From Acidobacteriota bacterium (GTDB lineage Bacteria > Acidobacteriota > Terriglobia > Acidiferrales > UBA7541), in NCBI GenBank assembly GCA_003161195.1, contig PMOV01000280.1, positions 2,480 through 19,710 on the forward strand: DNA of 17,231 nucleotides, read 5' to 3'. A model generated the notes under the pieces. That model searched no databases. It saw nothing but the letters and a program-made list of their open reading frames with translations, and was not told where the DNA came from. This document shows, one piece after another, positions 8,260 to 15,605 of the stretch. The first letter of the stretch is position 1. The number at the start of each line of letters is the position of its first letter. The position numbers and the translations under genes were made by a program.

Positions 8260-9157
8260 CACGCTCGCCCAATCCTTGGACACCATCCGCACCATTGCCT
8301 GGATGAAAGAAACGGCGCGGCAGGCACGCGCGGAGAGCCGCGTGATCGGCTTCGTGCCGACGATGGGCGCGCTGCACGCCGGGCATCTTTCGCTGGTGGA
8401 ACGCGCGCGCCGGGACTGCGATCCGGTGATCGCTTCGATTTTTGTGAATCCCAAACAATTTGGGCCCAAGGAGGATTTCGCGAAGTATCCGCGCACGCTG
8501 GAGAAGGATGCGGCGAAATTGGCGGCGGCGGGAGTGGGGGCGCTGTTTCTGCCGGAAGCGGCGGAAATGTATCCGGCGGGTTTTGCGACGTACGTAAATG
8601 TCGAGGGGCTGAGTGAACGGCTCGAAGGCCGCACCCGACCCGGACATTTTTGCGGCGTGACCACGGTGGTGCTGAAGTTGCTGGAGATTGTGCAGCCGAC
8701 GTTTGCGTATTTCGGGCGCAAGGATGCGCAGCAGGCACGGCTGATCACCATCATGGCGCGCGACCTGAACCTTGATACGCAGATTGTGCTCGGACCCATC
8801 GTGCGGGAAGGCGATGGGCTCGCGATGTCGTCGCGCAATGCGTATTTAAGTGCCGAGGAACGGCGGGCGGCCGCGGTGGTGCAGCGCGCGTTGGCGGCGG
8901 CTGGAGACGAAGTGCGCGCGGGCGTGCGCGATGTGTTGCGTTTGCAGGAAGCGATGCAAAGGGTGTTGGCCGCCGAACCGCTCGCCCGGGTGGATTACGC
9001 GGAGATTGTGGACGCGGCAACGTTTGAACCGGTGCTTCGCGTGGCGCGGCCCGCGTATGTGCTGCTGGCAGCGTATCTGGGGCGCACGCGTCTGATCGAC
9101 AATATGTTTATCGAGCCGGTGGCGGAGGGCGCGGACGAGTTCGCGATTCAGTTGTAG
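8231..9157 (+). CDS. panC: Pantothenate synthetase (pantoate--beta-alanine ligase)
   Basis: PanC joins pantoate and beta-alanine with ATP, via a pantoyl-adenylate, to make pantothenate. The sequence has the nucleotidyltransferase HxGH at 49-52 (PTMGALHAGHLSLVERAR) and SIFVNPKQFGPKEDFAKYPR. It also has the Lys-containing FGRKDAQQ segment, and VREGDGLAMSSRNAYLS, equivalent to the KMSKS loop. The start is uncertain. GTG 8231 gives 308 residues and a 29-base overlap with the DinB-like gene. TTG 8276 gives 293 residues, starts right before TIRTIAWMK where most PanC proteins begin, and fits the usual length of about 280-290 better. Neither has a clear ribosome binding site, suggesting coupling to the upstream gene. 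panD is not in the window. Confidence 0.96.
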   Translation: MSAPREPRPSTLAQSLDTIRTIAWMKETARQARAESRVIGFVPTMGALHAGHLSLVERARRDCDPVIASIFVNPKQFGPKEDFAKYPRTLEKDAAKLAAAGVGALFLPEAAEMYPAGFATYVNVEGLSERLEGRTRPGHFCGVTTVVLKLLEIVQPTFAYFGRKDAQQARLITIMARDLNLDTQIVLGPIVREGDGLAMSSRNAYLSAEERRAAAVVQRALAAAGDEVRAGVRDVLRLQEAMQRVLAAEPLARVDYAEIVDAATFEPVLRVARPAYVLLAAYLGRTRLIDNMFIEPVAEGADEFAIQL

Positions 9158-9171
9158 GAGAACGAGTAATC

Positions 9172-9188
9172 CGTTTGGGCGGCAAACG
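9172..9188. terminator. Possible hairpin terminator between convergent panC and bcp
   Basis: CGTTTG, then five bases, then CAAACG forms a 6-bp hairpin in the 42-base gap between the converging panC and peroxiredoxin genes. There is no T tract on either side. A factor-independent terminator is possible but weak. Confidence 0.25.
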
Positions 9189-9199
9189 TACAATTCGAA

Positions 9200-9670
9200 C
9201 TACCAGGCCGCGGCCGCAAGTACTTCCTTGGCGTGGCCTTTCGCTTTGACGTTATCCCACACTGCGGCGATTTTGCCATCCGGCGCAATCACGTAGGAGC
9301 TGCGTACGATGCCCATGAACGAGCGGCCCATGAATTTCTTCATGCGCCACGCGCCGTAGGCTTCGATCATTTTGTGATCGGGGTCGCTGAGCAGCGTGAA
9401 GTTCAGTTTTTGCCTGGCGATAAAGCCGGCTAGCATTTTTGGCGGATCAGCGCTGACGCCCAGCACCATCACATCCTGCTTGATAAACTTCGGGCGCAAA
9501 TCGCGAAATTCGCAGGCTTCCACGGTACAGCCCGGCGTATTCGCTTTGGGGTAGAAATAAATCACCACGCTCCGGCCCTGAAAATCTTTCAGCGAGACTT
9601 CTTTGCCGCGGGCGTCGAGCAGCGTGAAGTCTGGAGCTTTGTCGCCGACTTTGAGTGCCGCTTTTGCCAT
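9200..9670 (-). CDS. bcp: Peroxiredoxin, BCP/PrxQ type
   Basis: This 156-residue thioredoxin-fold peroxidase reduces hydrogen peroxide and organic hydroperoxides in the cytoplasm with thiol donors. It begins VGDKAPDFTL and has the catalytic YPKANTPGCTVEACEFRD. C48 is the peroxidatic cysteine and C53, five residues on, is the resolving cysteine typical of the intramolecular-disulfide PrxQ/BCP branch. GVSADPPKMLAGF, LSDPDHKMIEAYGAW and SYVIAPDGKI are the later family blocks. In PrxQ proteins the position after YPK is more often acidic (DDTPGCT), here ANTPGCT. The ATG lies 29 bases downstream of the gatB stop on the same strand, so the two may be co-transcribed. Confidence 0.94.
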   Translation of the reverse strand: MAKAALKVGDKAPDFTLLDARGKEVSLKDFQGRSVVIYFYPKANTPGCTVEACEFRDLRPKFIKQDVMVLGVSADPPKMLAGFIARQKLNFTLLSDPDHKMIEAYGAWRMKKFMGRSFMGIVRSSYVIAPDGKIAAVWDNVKAKGHAKEVLAAAAW

Positions 9671-9699
9671 CGGTGATTAAAGACCTTTCGGGCGCGTGA

Positions 9700-11184
9700 T
9701 CAGGACAGCAATTTGCGCAAGACGTCGTTCACCACTTGCGGGTTGGCCTGACCGCGCGTGGCGCGAATCACCTGGCCGACGAAAAATTTAAAGACGCCCT
9801 CGTTGCCGCTTTTGAACTTCGCCACGTTGTCGGGATTTTTCTCGATCACTTCGCGAGCGATGGCTTCGATTGCCGAGGTGTCGCTGCTTTGCGCCAGTCC
9901 TTCGGCAGCGACAATCTCTCCGGCGGCGCGGCCAGAGTCAAACATGATGGGAAATACTTTTTTACCGATGGCACCGGTGATGTTGCCGGACTCCACCAGT
10001 TGCAGCAGTTCCGCTAGCGCGGCGGGCGAAACCGGGCTGGCGACGATATCCTTGCCCGCGTGTTTTAGGCGCCGCAGTAATTCAGTCTGCATCCAGTTTG
10101 CTGCGCTCTTGCCCGGCGCGCCGGCTTTCACCACGGATTCAAAATAGTCCGCCAACGATTGCGAACCGGTGAGAACCTCGGCATCGTAAGGCGTGATGCC
10201 GTAGGTGTTCACAAAGCGCAGGCGCTTGGCTTCCGGCAATTCCGGCAGGCCTTTCGTCGCAGCGGCCCGCCACCCCGCGCTGACATGTACTGGCAGCAGA
10301 TCGGGCTCCGGGAAATAGCGGTAATCGTGCGCTTTTTCCTTTGAGCGCATGGAGACAGTGTGGTTTTCCGCCTGGTTCCACAGGCGGCTTTCTTGCGCGA
10401 TGCGGCCGCCGCCCTCCAGCACACCGATTTGCCGCTCGATTTCGTACTCGATGGCTTTTTGCACGAAGCGGAAGGAGTTTAGATTTTTGATTTCCACTTT
10501 GGTGCCGAATTCGCTGGCGCCGCGCAAGCGCACGCTCACGTTAGCATCGCAGCGCAGCGAGCCTTCTTCCATGTTGCAGTCGCTCACGCCGGTGTAGAGA
10601 AGAATTTCCTTGAGTGCCGTCAGGTACGCGTGGGCTTCCTCCGGGGCGCGCATATCCGGCTCGGAGACGATTTCGGTCAAGGGCGTGCCGCAGCGGTTGA
10701 AGTCGATGTAGCCCTTTTCGGCGGACTCGGCGAAACCTTCGTGCAAATTTTTCGCGGCGTCCTCTTCCAGGTGAAGACGCGTGATGCCGATGCGCTTGCA
10801 CGTGGCGTCGTGTGCGATCTCCAGCCAGCCGCCGGTGGCCAGCGGCAATTCGTACTGCGAAATTTGGTAACCCTTGGGCAGATCGGGATAGAAGTAATTT
10901 TTGCGGGCGAAGCGCGAATGCTCGTGCACGGTACAGTTCAGCGCCAGCGACGCACGTACGGCCATTTCTACCACGCGCTTGTTGAGCACTGGCAGCGTTC
11001 CCGGCAGGCCGAGACACACCGGGCAGACGTTGGAGTTCGGGGCATCCCCGAAACGCGTGGAGCAGCCGCAGAAAATCTTCGTCTTGGTTTGCAGCTGGGC
11101 GTGCACTTCCAGCCCGATGACCGGCTCGTATCTGGCGAGCACTACGGGAGAAACGGCGGCCGTTTGTGGTGCGGATTGCGCCAT
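9700..11184 (-). CDS. gatB: Asp-tRNA(Asn)/Glu-tRNA(Gln) amidotransferase subunit B
   Basis: GatB is the kinase and tRNA-binding subunit of GatCAB, which converts mischarged Glu-tRNA(Gln) and/or Asp-tRNA(Asn) to the amide form. The 494-residue sequence has GLEVHAQLQTKTKIFCGCS and CPVCLGLPG, which supply the zinc-type cysteines (C39, C41, C54, C57). It continues with KNYFYPDLPKGYQISQ, LHLEEDAAK, DFNRCGTPLTEIV and KIEIKNLNSFR-like VEIKNLNSFRFV, and ends with the YqeY-like tail (NPQVVNDVLRKLL). There is no ribosome binding site before the ATG at 11184. Instead a consensus extended -10 lies about a dozen bases upstream (separate entry), so translation may start near the transcript end. gatA and gatC are not in the window. 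Confidence 0.97.
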   Translation of the reverse strand: MAQSAPQTAAVSPVVLARYEPVIGLEVHAQLQTKTKIFCGCSTRFGDAPNSNVCPVCLGLPGTLPVLNKRVVEMAVRASLALNCTVHEHSRFARKNYFYPDLPKGYQISQYELPLATGGWLEIAHDATCKRIGITRLHLEEDAAKNLHEGFAESAEKGYIDFNRCGTPLTEIVSEPDMRAPEEAHAYLTALKEILLYTGVSDCNMEEGSLRCDANVSVRLRGASEFGTKVEIKNLNSFRFVQKAIEYEIERQIGVLEGGGRIAQESRLWNQAENHTVSMRSKEKAHDYRYFPEPDLLPVHVSAGWRAAATKGLPELPEAKRLRFVNTYGITPYDAEVLTGSQSLADYFESVVKAGAPGKSAANWMQTELLRRLKHAGKDIVASPVSPAALAELLQLVESGNITGAIGKKVFPIMFDSGRAAGEIVAAEGLAQSSDTSAIEAIAREVIEKNPDNVAKFKSGNEGVFKFFVGQVIRATRGQANPQVVNDVLRKLLS

Positions 11185-11195
11185 CGTAAAACGCG

Positions 11196-11204
11196 ATTAT
11201 AGCA
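11196..11204 (-). promoter_or_regulatory. gatB: Extended -10 promoter element for gatB
   Basis: On the minus strand TGCTATAAT is a perfect extended -10. A TTGGCC farther upstream is too distant (20 bases) to be a good -35, as expected for extended -10 promoters. Transcription would begin about 5 bases before the gatB ATG, implying a leaderless or near-leaderless message. Confidence 0.6.
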
Positions 11205-11250
11205 TCAGGTTCGGGTGGGACGGCCAAGTCCAGCTTCGTCAAGCCGAATC

Positions 11251-11949
11251 TCACCGCCCGCATGAAGGCGAGTCGTCTTCGGCCGGGAGCAGGTCGCAGA
11301 AGACAAGAGAGTCTCGCTCGACAATTTCGCCAGTGCGAATCCGCACCGGCCGCTGAAAGATCGGTCCATCGAATACGAAGGTGTGAAACTCGCCATTTTC
11401 CCCGCACGGGTCCGTAGCGGGCGGTAGCTCAGCAAAAAACTCAGCATCCAGTTCGCGTCCGGCGAAGCCACGGTGCAGGATTTTTCCATCAATGCACGCC
11501 GCCACGGCGCGAAAACCCTCCGCGTGGAAAAAGCGGATTAGCTCCCGCGTATCACGTTTCCACAGAGGGAAGAGGGCCGTCATTCCGATACGCGCCAGAT
11601 TCTTCTCCCGGTATAGCCGCAAGTCTTCCAGGAAAATGTCGCCGAAGACCACTTTGCGCACCCCGCTCGCATAGAAAACACGCAACGCCTCTTCCATGCG
11701 CGCTTCATAGGTGGAATTAGGGCACTTGCGCGGAATGCGCACCTCGTGCAGCGGCCAGCCGACGGATTTCGCTTGTTGTCGCAACAGTTCACACCGCACG
11801 CCATGCATGCTGATGCGATCGTAGCCTTCCGTGACGGTCGTCAGCAATGCGACCACGCGATATTCCTTCTGCTGAAGCAGCAGGTGCAGTGCCATGGCGC
11901 TGTCTTTCCCGCCGCTCCAGCAGAAGAGGATAGGTTCCGTGCCGCTCAC
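11251..11949 (-). CDS. DUF71/COG2102 PP-loop ATPase, B12-salvage-type homologue of diphthine--ammonia ligase
   Basis: This 232-residue N-type ATP pyrophosphatase has the PP-loop SGGKDS (residues 12-17) and the DUF71 C-terminal signature around GENGEFHTFVFDG. In eukaryotes and archaea the family (Dph6) amidates diphthine on EF2, a modification bacteria lack. Comparative genomics has predicted that a bacterial subgroup acts in B12 salvage. The ENGEFHT form of the motif, as I recall it, marks the bacterial branch rather than Dph6. The context strongly agrees: the GTG start is 5 bases after the stop of the riboswitch-controlled TonB receptor, with GGGAG 12 bases upstream. The probable chemistry is ATP-dependent activation of a carboxylate or amide, perhaps on a corrinoid side chain, but the substrate is not known. 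The predicted role is inference from family and neighbourhood. Confidence 0.85.
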   Translation of the reverse strand: MSGTEPILFCWSGGKDSAMALHLLLQQKEYRVVALLTTVTEGYDRISMHGVRCELLRQQAKSVGWPLHEVRIPRKCPNSTYEARMEEALRVFYASGVRKVVFGDIFLEDLRLYREKNLARIGMTALFPLWKRDTRELIRFFHAEGFRAVAACIDGKILHRGFAGRELDAEFFAELPPATDPCGENGEFHTFVFDGPIFQRPVRIRTGEIVERDSLVFCDLLPAEDDSPSCGR

Positions 11950-11954
11950 GCGTG

Positions 11955-14246
11955 TTAGTTTCTCCCGCTGAAGGTATATTTCACGCCGATACGCCCATCG
12001 CGTCCTAAGGCGGGATAGCCGAGCGCATCCTGGTAGGGTTTATCGAAGAGGTTGGTCGCGCGAGCATAGACTGAAACGCCGTGCCCGAAGCGATAACTTG
12101 CGGCCACGTCAAACCGCGCGTAGCCCGGATTATGTTCAGGGAGCGAACTTAGCTCAAGGAAATCGCTGTCTGTCCGCTGGCCAGTAAAATAGCCGCCCAC
12201 GGTAACGTCTAGCCGCCGAAACGCCAGTCTCCACGTAAGCGAACCCGAATTGACTGGGCGACGCAAAAGGCGGTTCCCCGCGGCCTCGGATGGATCGAAC
12301 GAGTTCGGCGCGGAAATTACCAGGCTGTCGTCGTAGGTATAATTACCTGTGATGGTCATCCAGTGCGCCAGGCGAACTTCGCCGCTCAGGTTGAGCCCGC
12401 GCGCGCGCGCACGGTCCGTATTAAAGTAGTAGCCGAAGCCCGCAGGCACCACCGGAGAGGCGAGATCGCAATAGTTGTTGTAGTTCGCGCAATACTCAAA
12501 ACTCACAATGTCGTAGAACTTGCTGTAGAAATATTCCACCGTCACTCGGGCCCGGTCGTTGAGCAACTTCTGTTCAACACCGGCCGTCCAGGTCTTGCTG
12601 GCTTCCGGTTTCAGCGAAGGATTACCGTAATCGCCGAAATTATCGCCAAAGGTTTGGTCAAAGCGCGGCTCCTTGATGCCTTCGCCGTAAAAACCGCGTA
12701 TCAGTGTGTCGCCCCAGAGTCCTTTGCCGTACCGCAGCGCCATGGCTGCGCCCGCACGCGGTACCACGCGCGTGCCGAAATAGCCGTTGTCTTCCGCGCG
12801 CCCGCCAAAATTCAGCGAAATGCGCCGGTGCGGCCGGTAGCGGAAATCGAGATAGCCGGCCTGGTTATTCCGTCGCGCGTGGGGCACGTCCACGGACGTC
12901 AGAAAAGCGTTCTCCACTTCGTACTCATACCCTGCGGTGGCCGCAAAGTCTCTCAGCAGAAAGGTTGTCTGCGCGACGACGCTCGCGCGACTGTATTGGT
13001 AACGGTCGTCGTACGTGTAATCGCACGATTCCTGCGTGGCCACCGCCGTGGGATTTGTCTGGGGACAGAAAGCATTCGGATCCGTCGCGTAATAGCTTTG
13101 CAGCGGATTGTAGTCGTGTTGCCGGGTATAGGATTCGCTTCCGCTGATGGCGTGGTGCCAATGTTGCCCGGTGGCAAACTCCCACCGCGCGTTGGCGCTG
13201 AATATATGCTGAAAGTATTTTTGATAGAGACTCGGGAGCAGCAATAGGGTCTGCCCGGCGATACCGGCAAAACTGTCGGTGTTGCGCAGCGAGAGCCGCA
13301 GATGATTGTTGTCGCTAAACTTGTAGCCAAAGTTGCCGGAGAGCGTACGATTGATGAACGCATCGTTCGGGCCCTGGCCGTCCGCAGAAAAATACGAAGC
13401 CGCCGCCGAATAGTCGAAGGCGCCGAGCAACCCACTTAGTTGCGCACCGCCGCGCCCCGAACTGTAATCACCACCCTCGCCGAACACGCTAAACTCCGGG
13501 GTGCGCGTCTCGCCGCGATGGGTGATCAACTGGATCACGCCGGAGACTGCGTCGGTACCATAAATGGCGCTTTCCGCCCCACGCACGATTTCCACCTTGT
13601 CGATGTTATCGAGCGTCACGTCGGAAAAGTCGACGGCGCCGCCCGGGGGATTTATCGGCGCGCCGTCCACCAGCACCTTCACGAAGTTGGAGTTTCCACC
13701 GTTTAAGAAAACGGAGGCCGTTCCGCCTTCCGGCCCCGTCCGCCCAATGGCCACGCCCGGGGTGAAGAGCAGAGCGTCCGTCAGCGCGACGGCTTGGCGC
13801 GCGTCGATCTCCTCTTTGGGTATGACGGAAACCGGGGCGGTGGCTTGATCCACAGAAATCGGCTCCGTTTCGGCGGTAACCACCACGCTGGCGGAGAGTG
13901 GCTCCAGTTCCAGGCGAAGATCCAATTTGCGCCGCTCGTTTGCCGCCAAGTCAACCGTCAACTCACGTAGGGCGAACGCCTCGCGCGCGAATCGCACGCG
14001 ATAACTTCCGGGCGGCAACTCAAGTCTGTAAGTGCCGTCGCTCGAGGAGCTGGCGGTCCATTTGCGGGCCGCTGGCGCATGGTCCGGCGACGACGTGATT
14101 TCGACTCCGCCCACGCCCGCACCGCTAGCGTCGATGAGCCGGCCGGAAAGTTGTGCTTGCTGGGAATTGCCCTGCGCTTGCGAAGAAAAACAAATCGCGA
14201 AAAGCAAAAACAAAAAGACTACCAGGCGAACGCAGATCATTTTCAT
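11955..14246 (-). CDS. btuB: TonB-dependent outer-membrane receptor, probable cobalamin receptor
   Basis: This 763-residue protein has a signal peptide (about 1-24, ending SSQAQ). A carboxypeptidase-regulatory-like beta-sandwich follows (about 32-115, QLSGRLIDASGAGVGGVEI). Next comes a TonB-box-like VVVTAETEPISV, a plug (about 130-245, with VLVDGAPINPP and GAESAIYGTDAVSGVIQLIT), and then a 22-strand-type barrel ending GVKYTF plus SGRN. The call as a B12 receptor rests on the cobalamin riboswitch immediately upstream and on the btuFCD genes beyond it. The barrel itself does not distinguish B12 from other corrinoids or siderophores. A GGAGG (14252-14256) sits five bases before the ATG. The N-terminal regulatory-like domain is absent from E. 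coli BtuB but common in acidobacterial receptors. Confidence 0.85.
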   Translation of the reverse strand: MKMICVRLVVFLFLLFAICFSSQAQGNSQQAQLSGRLIDASGAGVGGVEITSSPDHAPAARKWTASSSSDGTYRLELPPGSYRVRFAREAFALRELTVDLAANERRKLDLRLELEPLSASVVVTAETEPISVDQATAPVSVIPKEEIDARQAVALTDALLFTPGVAIGRTGPEGGTASVFLNGGNSNFVKVLVDGAPINPPGGAVDFSDVTLDNIDKVEIVRGAESAIYGTDAVSGVIQLITHRGETRTPEFSVFGEGGDYSSGRGGAQLSGLLGAFDYSAAASYFSADGQGPNDAFINRTLSGNFGYKFSDNNHLRLSLRNTDSFAGIAGQTLLLLPSLYQKYFQHIFSANARWEFATGQHWHHAISGSESYTRQHDYNPLQSYYATDPNAFCPQTNPTAVATQESCDYTYDDRYQYSRASVVAQTTFLLRDFAATAGYEYEVENAFLTSVDVPHARRNNQAGYLDFRYRPHRRISLNFGGRAEDNGYFGTRVVPRAGAAMALRYGKGLWGDTLIRGFYGEGIKEPRFDQTFGDNFGDYGNPSLKPEASKTWTAGVEQKLLNDRARVTVEYFYSKFYDIVSFEYCANYNNYCDLASPVVPAGFGYYFNTDRARARGLNLSGEVRLAHWMTITGNYTYDDSLVISAPNSFDPSEAAGNRLLRRPVNSGSLTWRLAFRRLDVTVGGYFTGQRTDSDFLELSSLPEHNPGYARFDVAASYRFGHGVSVYARATNLFDKPYQDALGYPALGRDGRIGVKYTFSGRN

Positions 14247-14251
14247 GGGTT

Positions 14252-14278
14252 CCTCCGGGCTCCCTCACGCGCGGGAGC
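14252..14278 (-). promoter_or_regulatory. btuB: Shine-Dalgarno and adjacent hairpin of the btuB leader (candidate expression platform)
   Basis: GGAGG (14256-14252) is preceded by a hairpin of GCTCCC and GGGAGC (14278-14273 with 14264-14259) and an 8-base loop. A TCCGG just after the riboswitch (14312-14308) is complementary to CCGGA overlapping the Shine-Dalgarno (14258-14254). No T tract follows, so control of translation is more likely than transcription termination. The pairing is inferred by eye. Confidence 0.45.
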
Positions 14279-14317
14279 TTGAAGGTTGTCCATCACGGCG
14301 TTGCACACCGGATGGCT

Positions 14318-14542
14318 GCAGACTTCGCCGGTCTCCTGGCTTGGCGGTCCTGCTTGCCGGCGACCTTCCCGCGGTGCTGCCCGTCCTGTGCGACGAACGA
14401 TGCGCCACAGTGGCCTTCCGGCTTTCAGAGTGCGATCGCCAAGCGATCGACTCCCGCCTTACAGTCGCGCGGCGGCGACGGCTTCTCTTGCGAGTGCGGC
14501 TTTACGAACAAGGCCGCCCGTCTTCCCGAGCACGAAGTCTGC
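14318..14542 (-). ncRNA. Cobalamin (adenosylcobalamin) riboswitch aptamer
   Basis: Read on the minus strand, the element starts and ends with a perfect 10-bp P1 helix. GCAGACTTCG (14542-14533) pairs with CGAAGTCTGC (14327-14318). Just inside the 3' strand is the B12 box AAGCCAGGAGACCGGCG (14342-14326). Other conserved core pieces are CGCGACTGTAA (around 14469-14459), GCCACTG (14414-14408) and GGGAAGG. A 7-bp hairpin CGATCGC/GCGATCG (14449-14433) fits a peripheral P7-P11-region arm. At 225 nt it is of normal class I size. The P5 region is divergent: CTC-GCAA-GAG in place of the usual GGUG..CC loop. It lies 71 bases upstream of the btuB ATG and would repress btuB and the DUF71 gene when B12 is plentiful. 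Confidence 0.93.
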
Positions 14543-14635
14543 GATGGTTGTCAGGGGCAGTTGCGGCGTGGTTCGAAGCTTGTCGCCCGGCCCGGCCGCT
14601 GCCCGCTAGAGGTTATTCAGTTCCGCGGCAGAAAA
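14543..14635. other. Spacer between the small ORF and the riboswitch
   Basis: I see no gene here. The stretch should contain the promoter of the riboswitch transcript unless it is read through from btuD. No convincing -10/-35 pair is visible. A GC-rich self-complementary run (around 14586-14600, CGGCCGGGCCGG-like on the minus strand) could slow polymerase but has no T tract. Confidence 0.4.
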
Positions 14636-14776
14636 TCACGGCAGTCGCGGCATTTGTTGAGGTACATCCACAAAATCGCAAAGCTGCCCGACGCGGTACG
14701 GAACGTCGCGCAACTTCTCGCATTGAGCAAAATCACGCAGCGCCCGACCCGCCACCAGCTCCGCCAGACCAGACAT
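14636..14776 (-). CDS. Possible small ORF overlapping the btuD 3' end
   Basis: This is a 46-codon frame starting at ATG 14776 inside the last codons of btuD and ending before the riboswitch. Its product (beginning MSGLAELVAGRALRDFA, with two cysteines and ending MPRLP) has a balanced composition and a G-starting-codon bias, unlike the Gly/Ser-rich tail that btuD reads through the same bases. There is no clear Shine-Dalgarno. A second minus-strand frame through this region, ending MYLNKCRDCRDFLPRN, is equally open, so the coding status is unproved. I do not recognise a family. Confidence 0.25.
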   Translation of the reverse strand: MSGLAELVAGRALRDFAQCEKLRDVPYRVGQLCDFVDVPQQMPRLP

Positions 14777-15605
14777 GCACGCGCGGCCGTCCGGACGGGC
14801 CGGTCTCCACGGTGAGCGGCGTCTGAAATACCTGCTCCAGCAACTCCCGTTGGTAAACGTTCGACGGCGACCCCACGCGCAAGCATCTCCCGCGCTGCAA
14901 GAGCGCGACCTGGTCCGCGTACTGCGCCGCCAAATTCAGTTCGTGCGTCACCACCACCACGATGTAGCGATTCACCGATGCCAGCTTGCGCAGCGTATCG
15001 AGCAGATCCACCTGCGCGGCAATGTCCAGGTGCAGCGTCGGCTCGTCCAGCAGCAACAGCGTCGGCTGTTGCGCCAGCGCCCGCGCCAGAATCACGCGTT
15101 GTTTTTCGCCGCCGGAAATTTTGTCCATCCAGCGGTCCGTCAGATGCTCCGCACCAACCTGCGCCAACGCGTTGCGCGCCACCTGAACATCCTCATCCGT
15201 TTCAAAGCGCAAAGTTTTGCCATACGGATGGCGCCCTTGCAGCACAAATTCCCAAGCCCGTGAAGGAAACAGCAGCTGGCTCTCCTGCTGCACCATGGCG
15301 ATGCGCTGTGCGCGCAGCCGCGGCGTCATCGTATGCGTGGCTATGCCGTCCAGCGTTACCTTTCCGGAAAGCGGCGCCAGCACGCCGGCAATCAATTTCA
15401 GCAGCGTCGATTTGCCGCAGGCGTTCGGCCCCAGGATGGCCAGAATCTCTCCCGAACGCGCCTGCAGGCTCATGGCTTCCAGCGTGAATAGCGGCGCCTG
15501 CGCGGGATTCGCGGAATACGCATAGCTTACTTGCTCCACGCTCAGCGTCGCATTCGTGCGCACTGCCGCGGTTACCGCGCCCATATTGCGCGCCGCGCTG
15601 CTCAC
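14733..15605 (-). CDS. btuD: Cobalamin ABC transporter ATP-binding protein
   Basis: This 290-residue cytoplasmic ATPase belongs to the FepC/BtuD family and energises the BtuC permease. It has Walker A GPNACGKST (59-67), Q-loop VQQES, signature ISGGEKQRV, Walker B LLLLDEPTLHLD and switch histidine VVVTHE. The GPNAC wording, where GPNGC/GAGK is usual, still fits GxxxxGK[ST]. I chose GTG 15605 because GGAGG lies exactly five bases upstream and the GTG overlaps the btuC stop as GTGA. ATG 15584 is the alternative and has no ribosome binding site. The C-terminus after RPRVHV is a low-complexity Gly/Ser/Ala tail. Assignment to B12 rather than iron-siderophore comes from the downstream riboswitch and receptor. 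Confidence 0.92.
   Translation of the reverse strand: MSSAARNMGAVTAAVRTNATLSVEQVSYAYSANPAQAPLFTLEAMSLQARSGEILAILGPNACGKSTLLKLIAGVLAPLSGKVTLDGIATHTMTPRLRAQRIAMVQQESQLLFPSRAWEFVLQGRHPYGKTLRFETDEDVQVARNALAQVGAEHLTDRWMDKISGGEKQRVILARALAQQPTLLLLDEPTLHLDIAAQVDLLDTLRKLASVNRYIVVVVTHELNLAAQYADQVALLQRGRCLRVGSPSNVYQRELLEQVFQTPLTVETGPSGRPRVHVWSGGAGGGSGAA

Noticed and set aside
14032..14826. Plus-strand open frames across the riboswitch
   Set aside because: Arg/Ala/Pro-rich with no recognisable motif. The minus-strand RNA structure explains conservation here.
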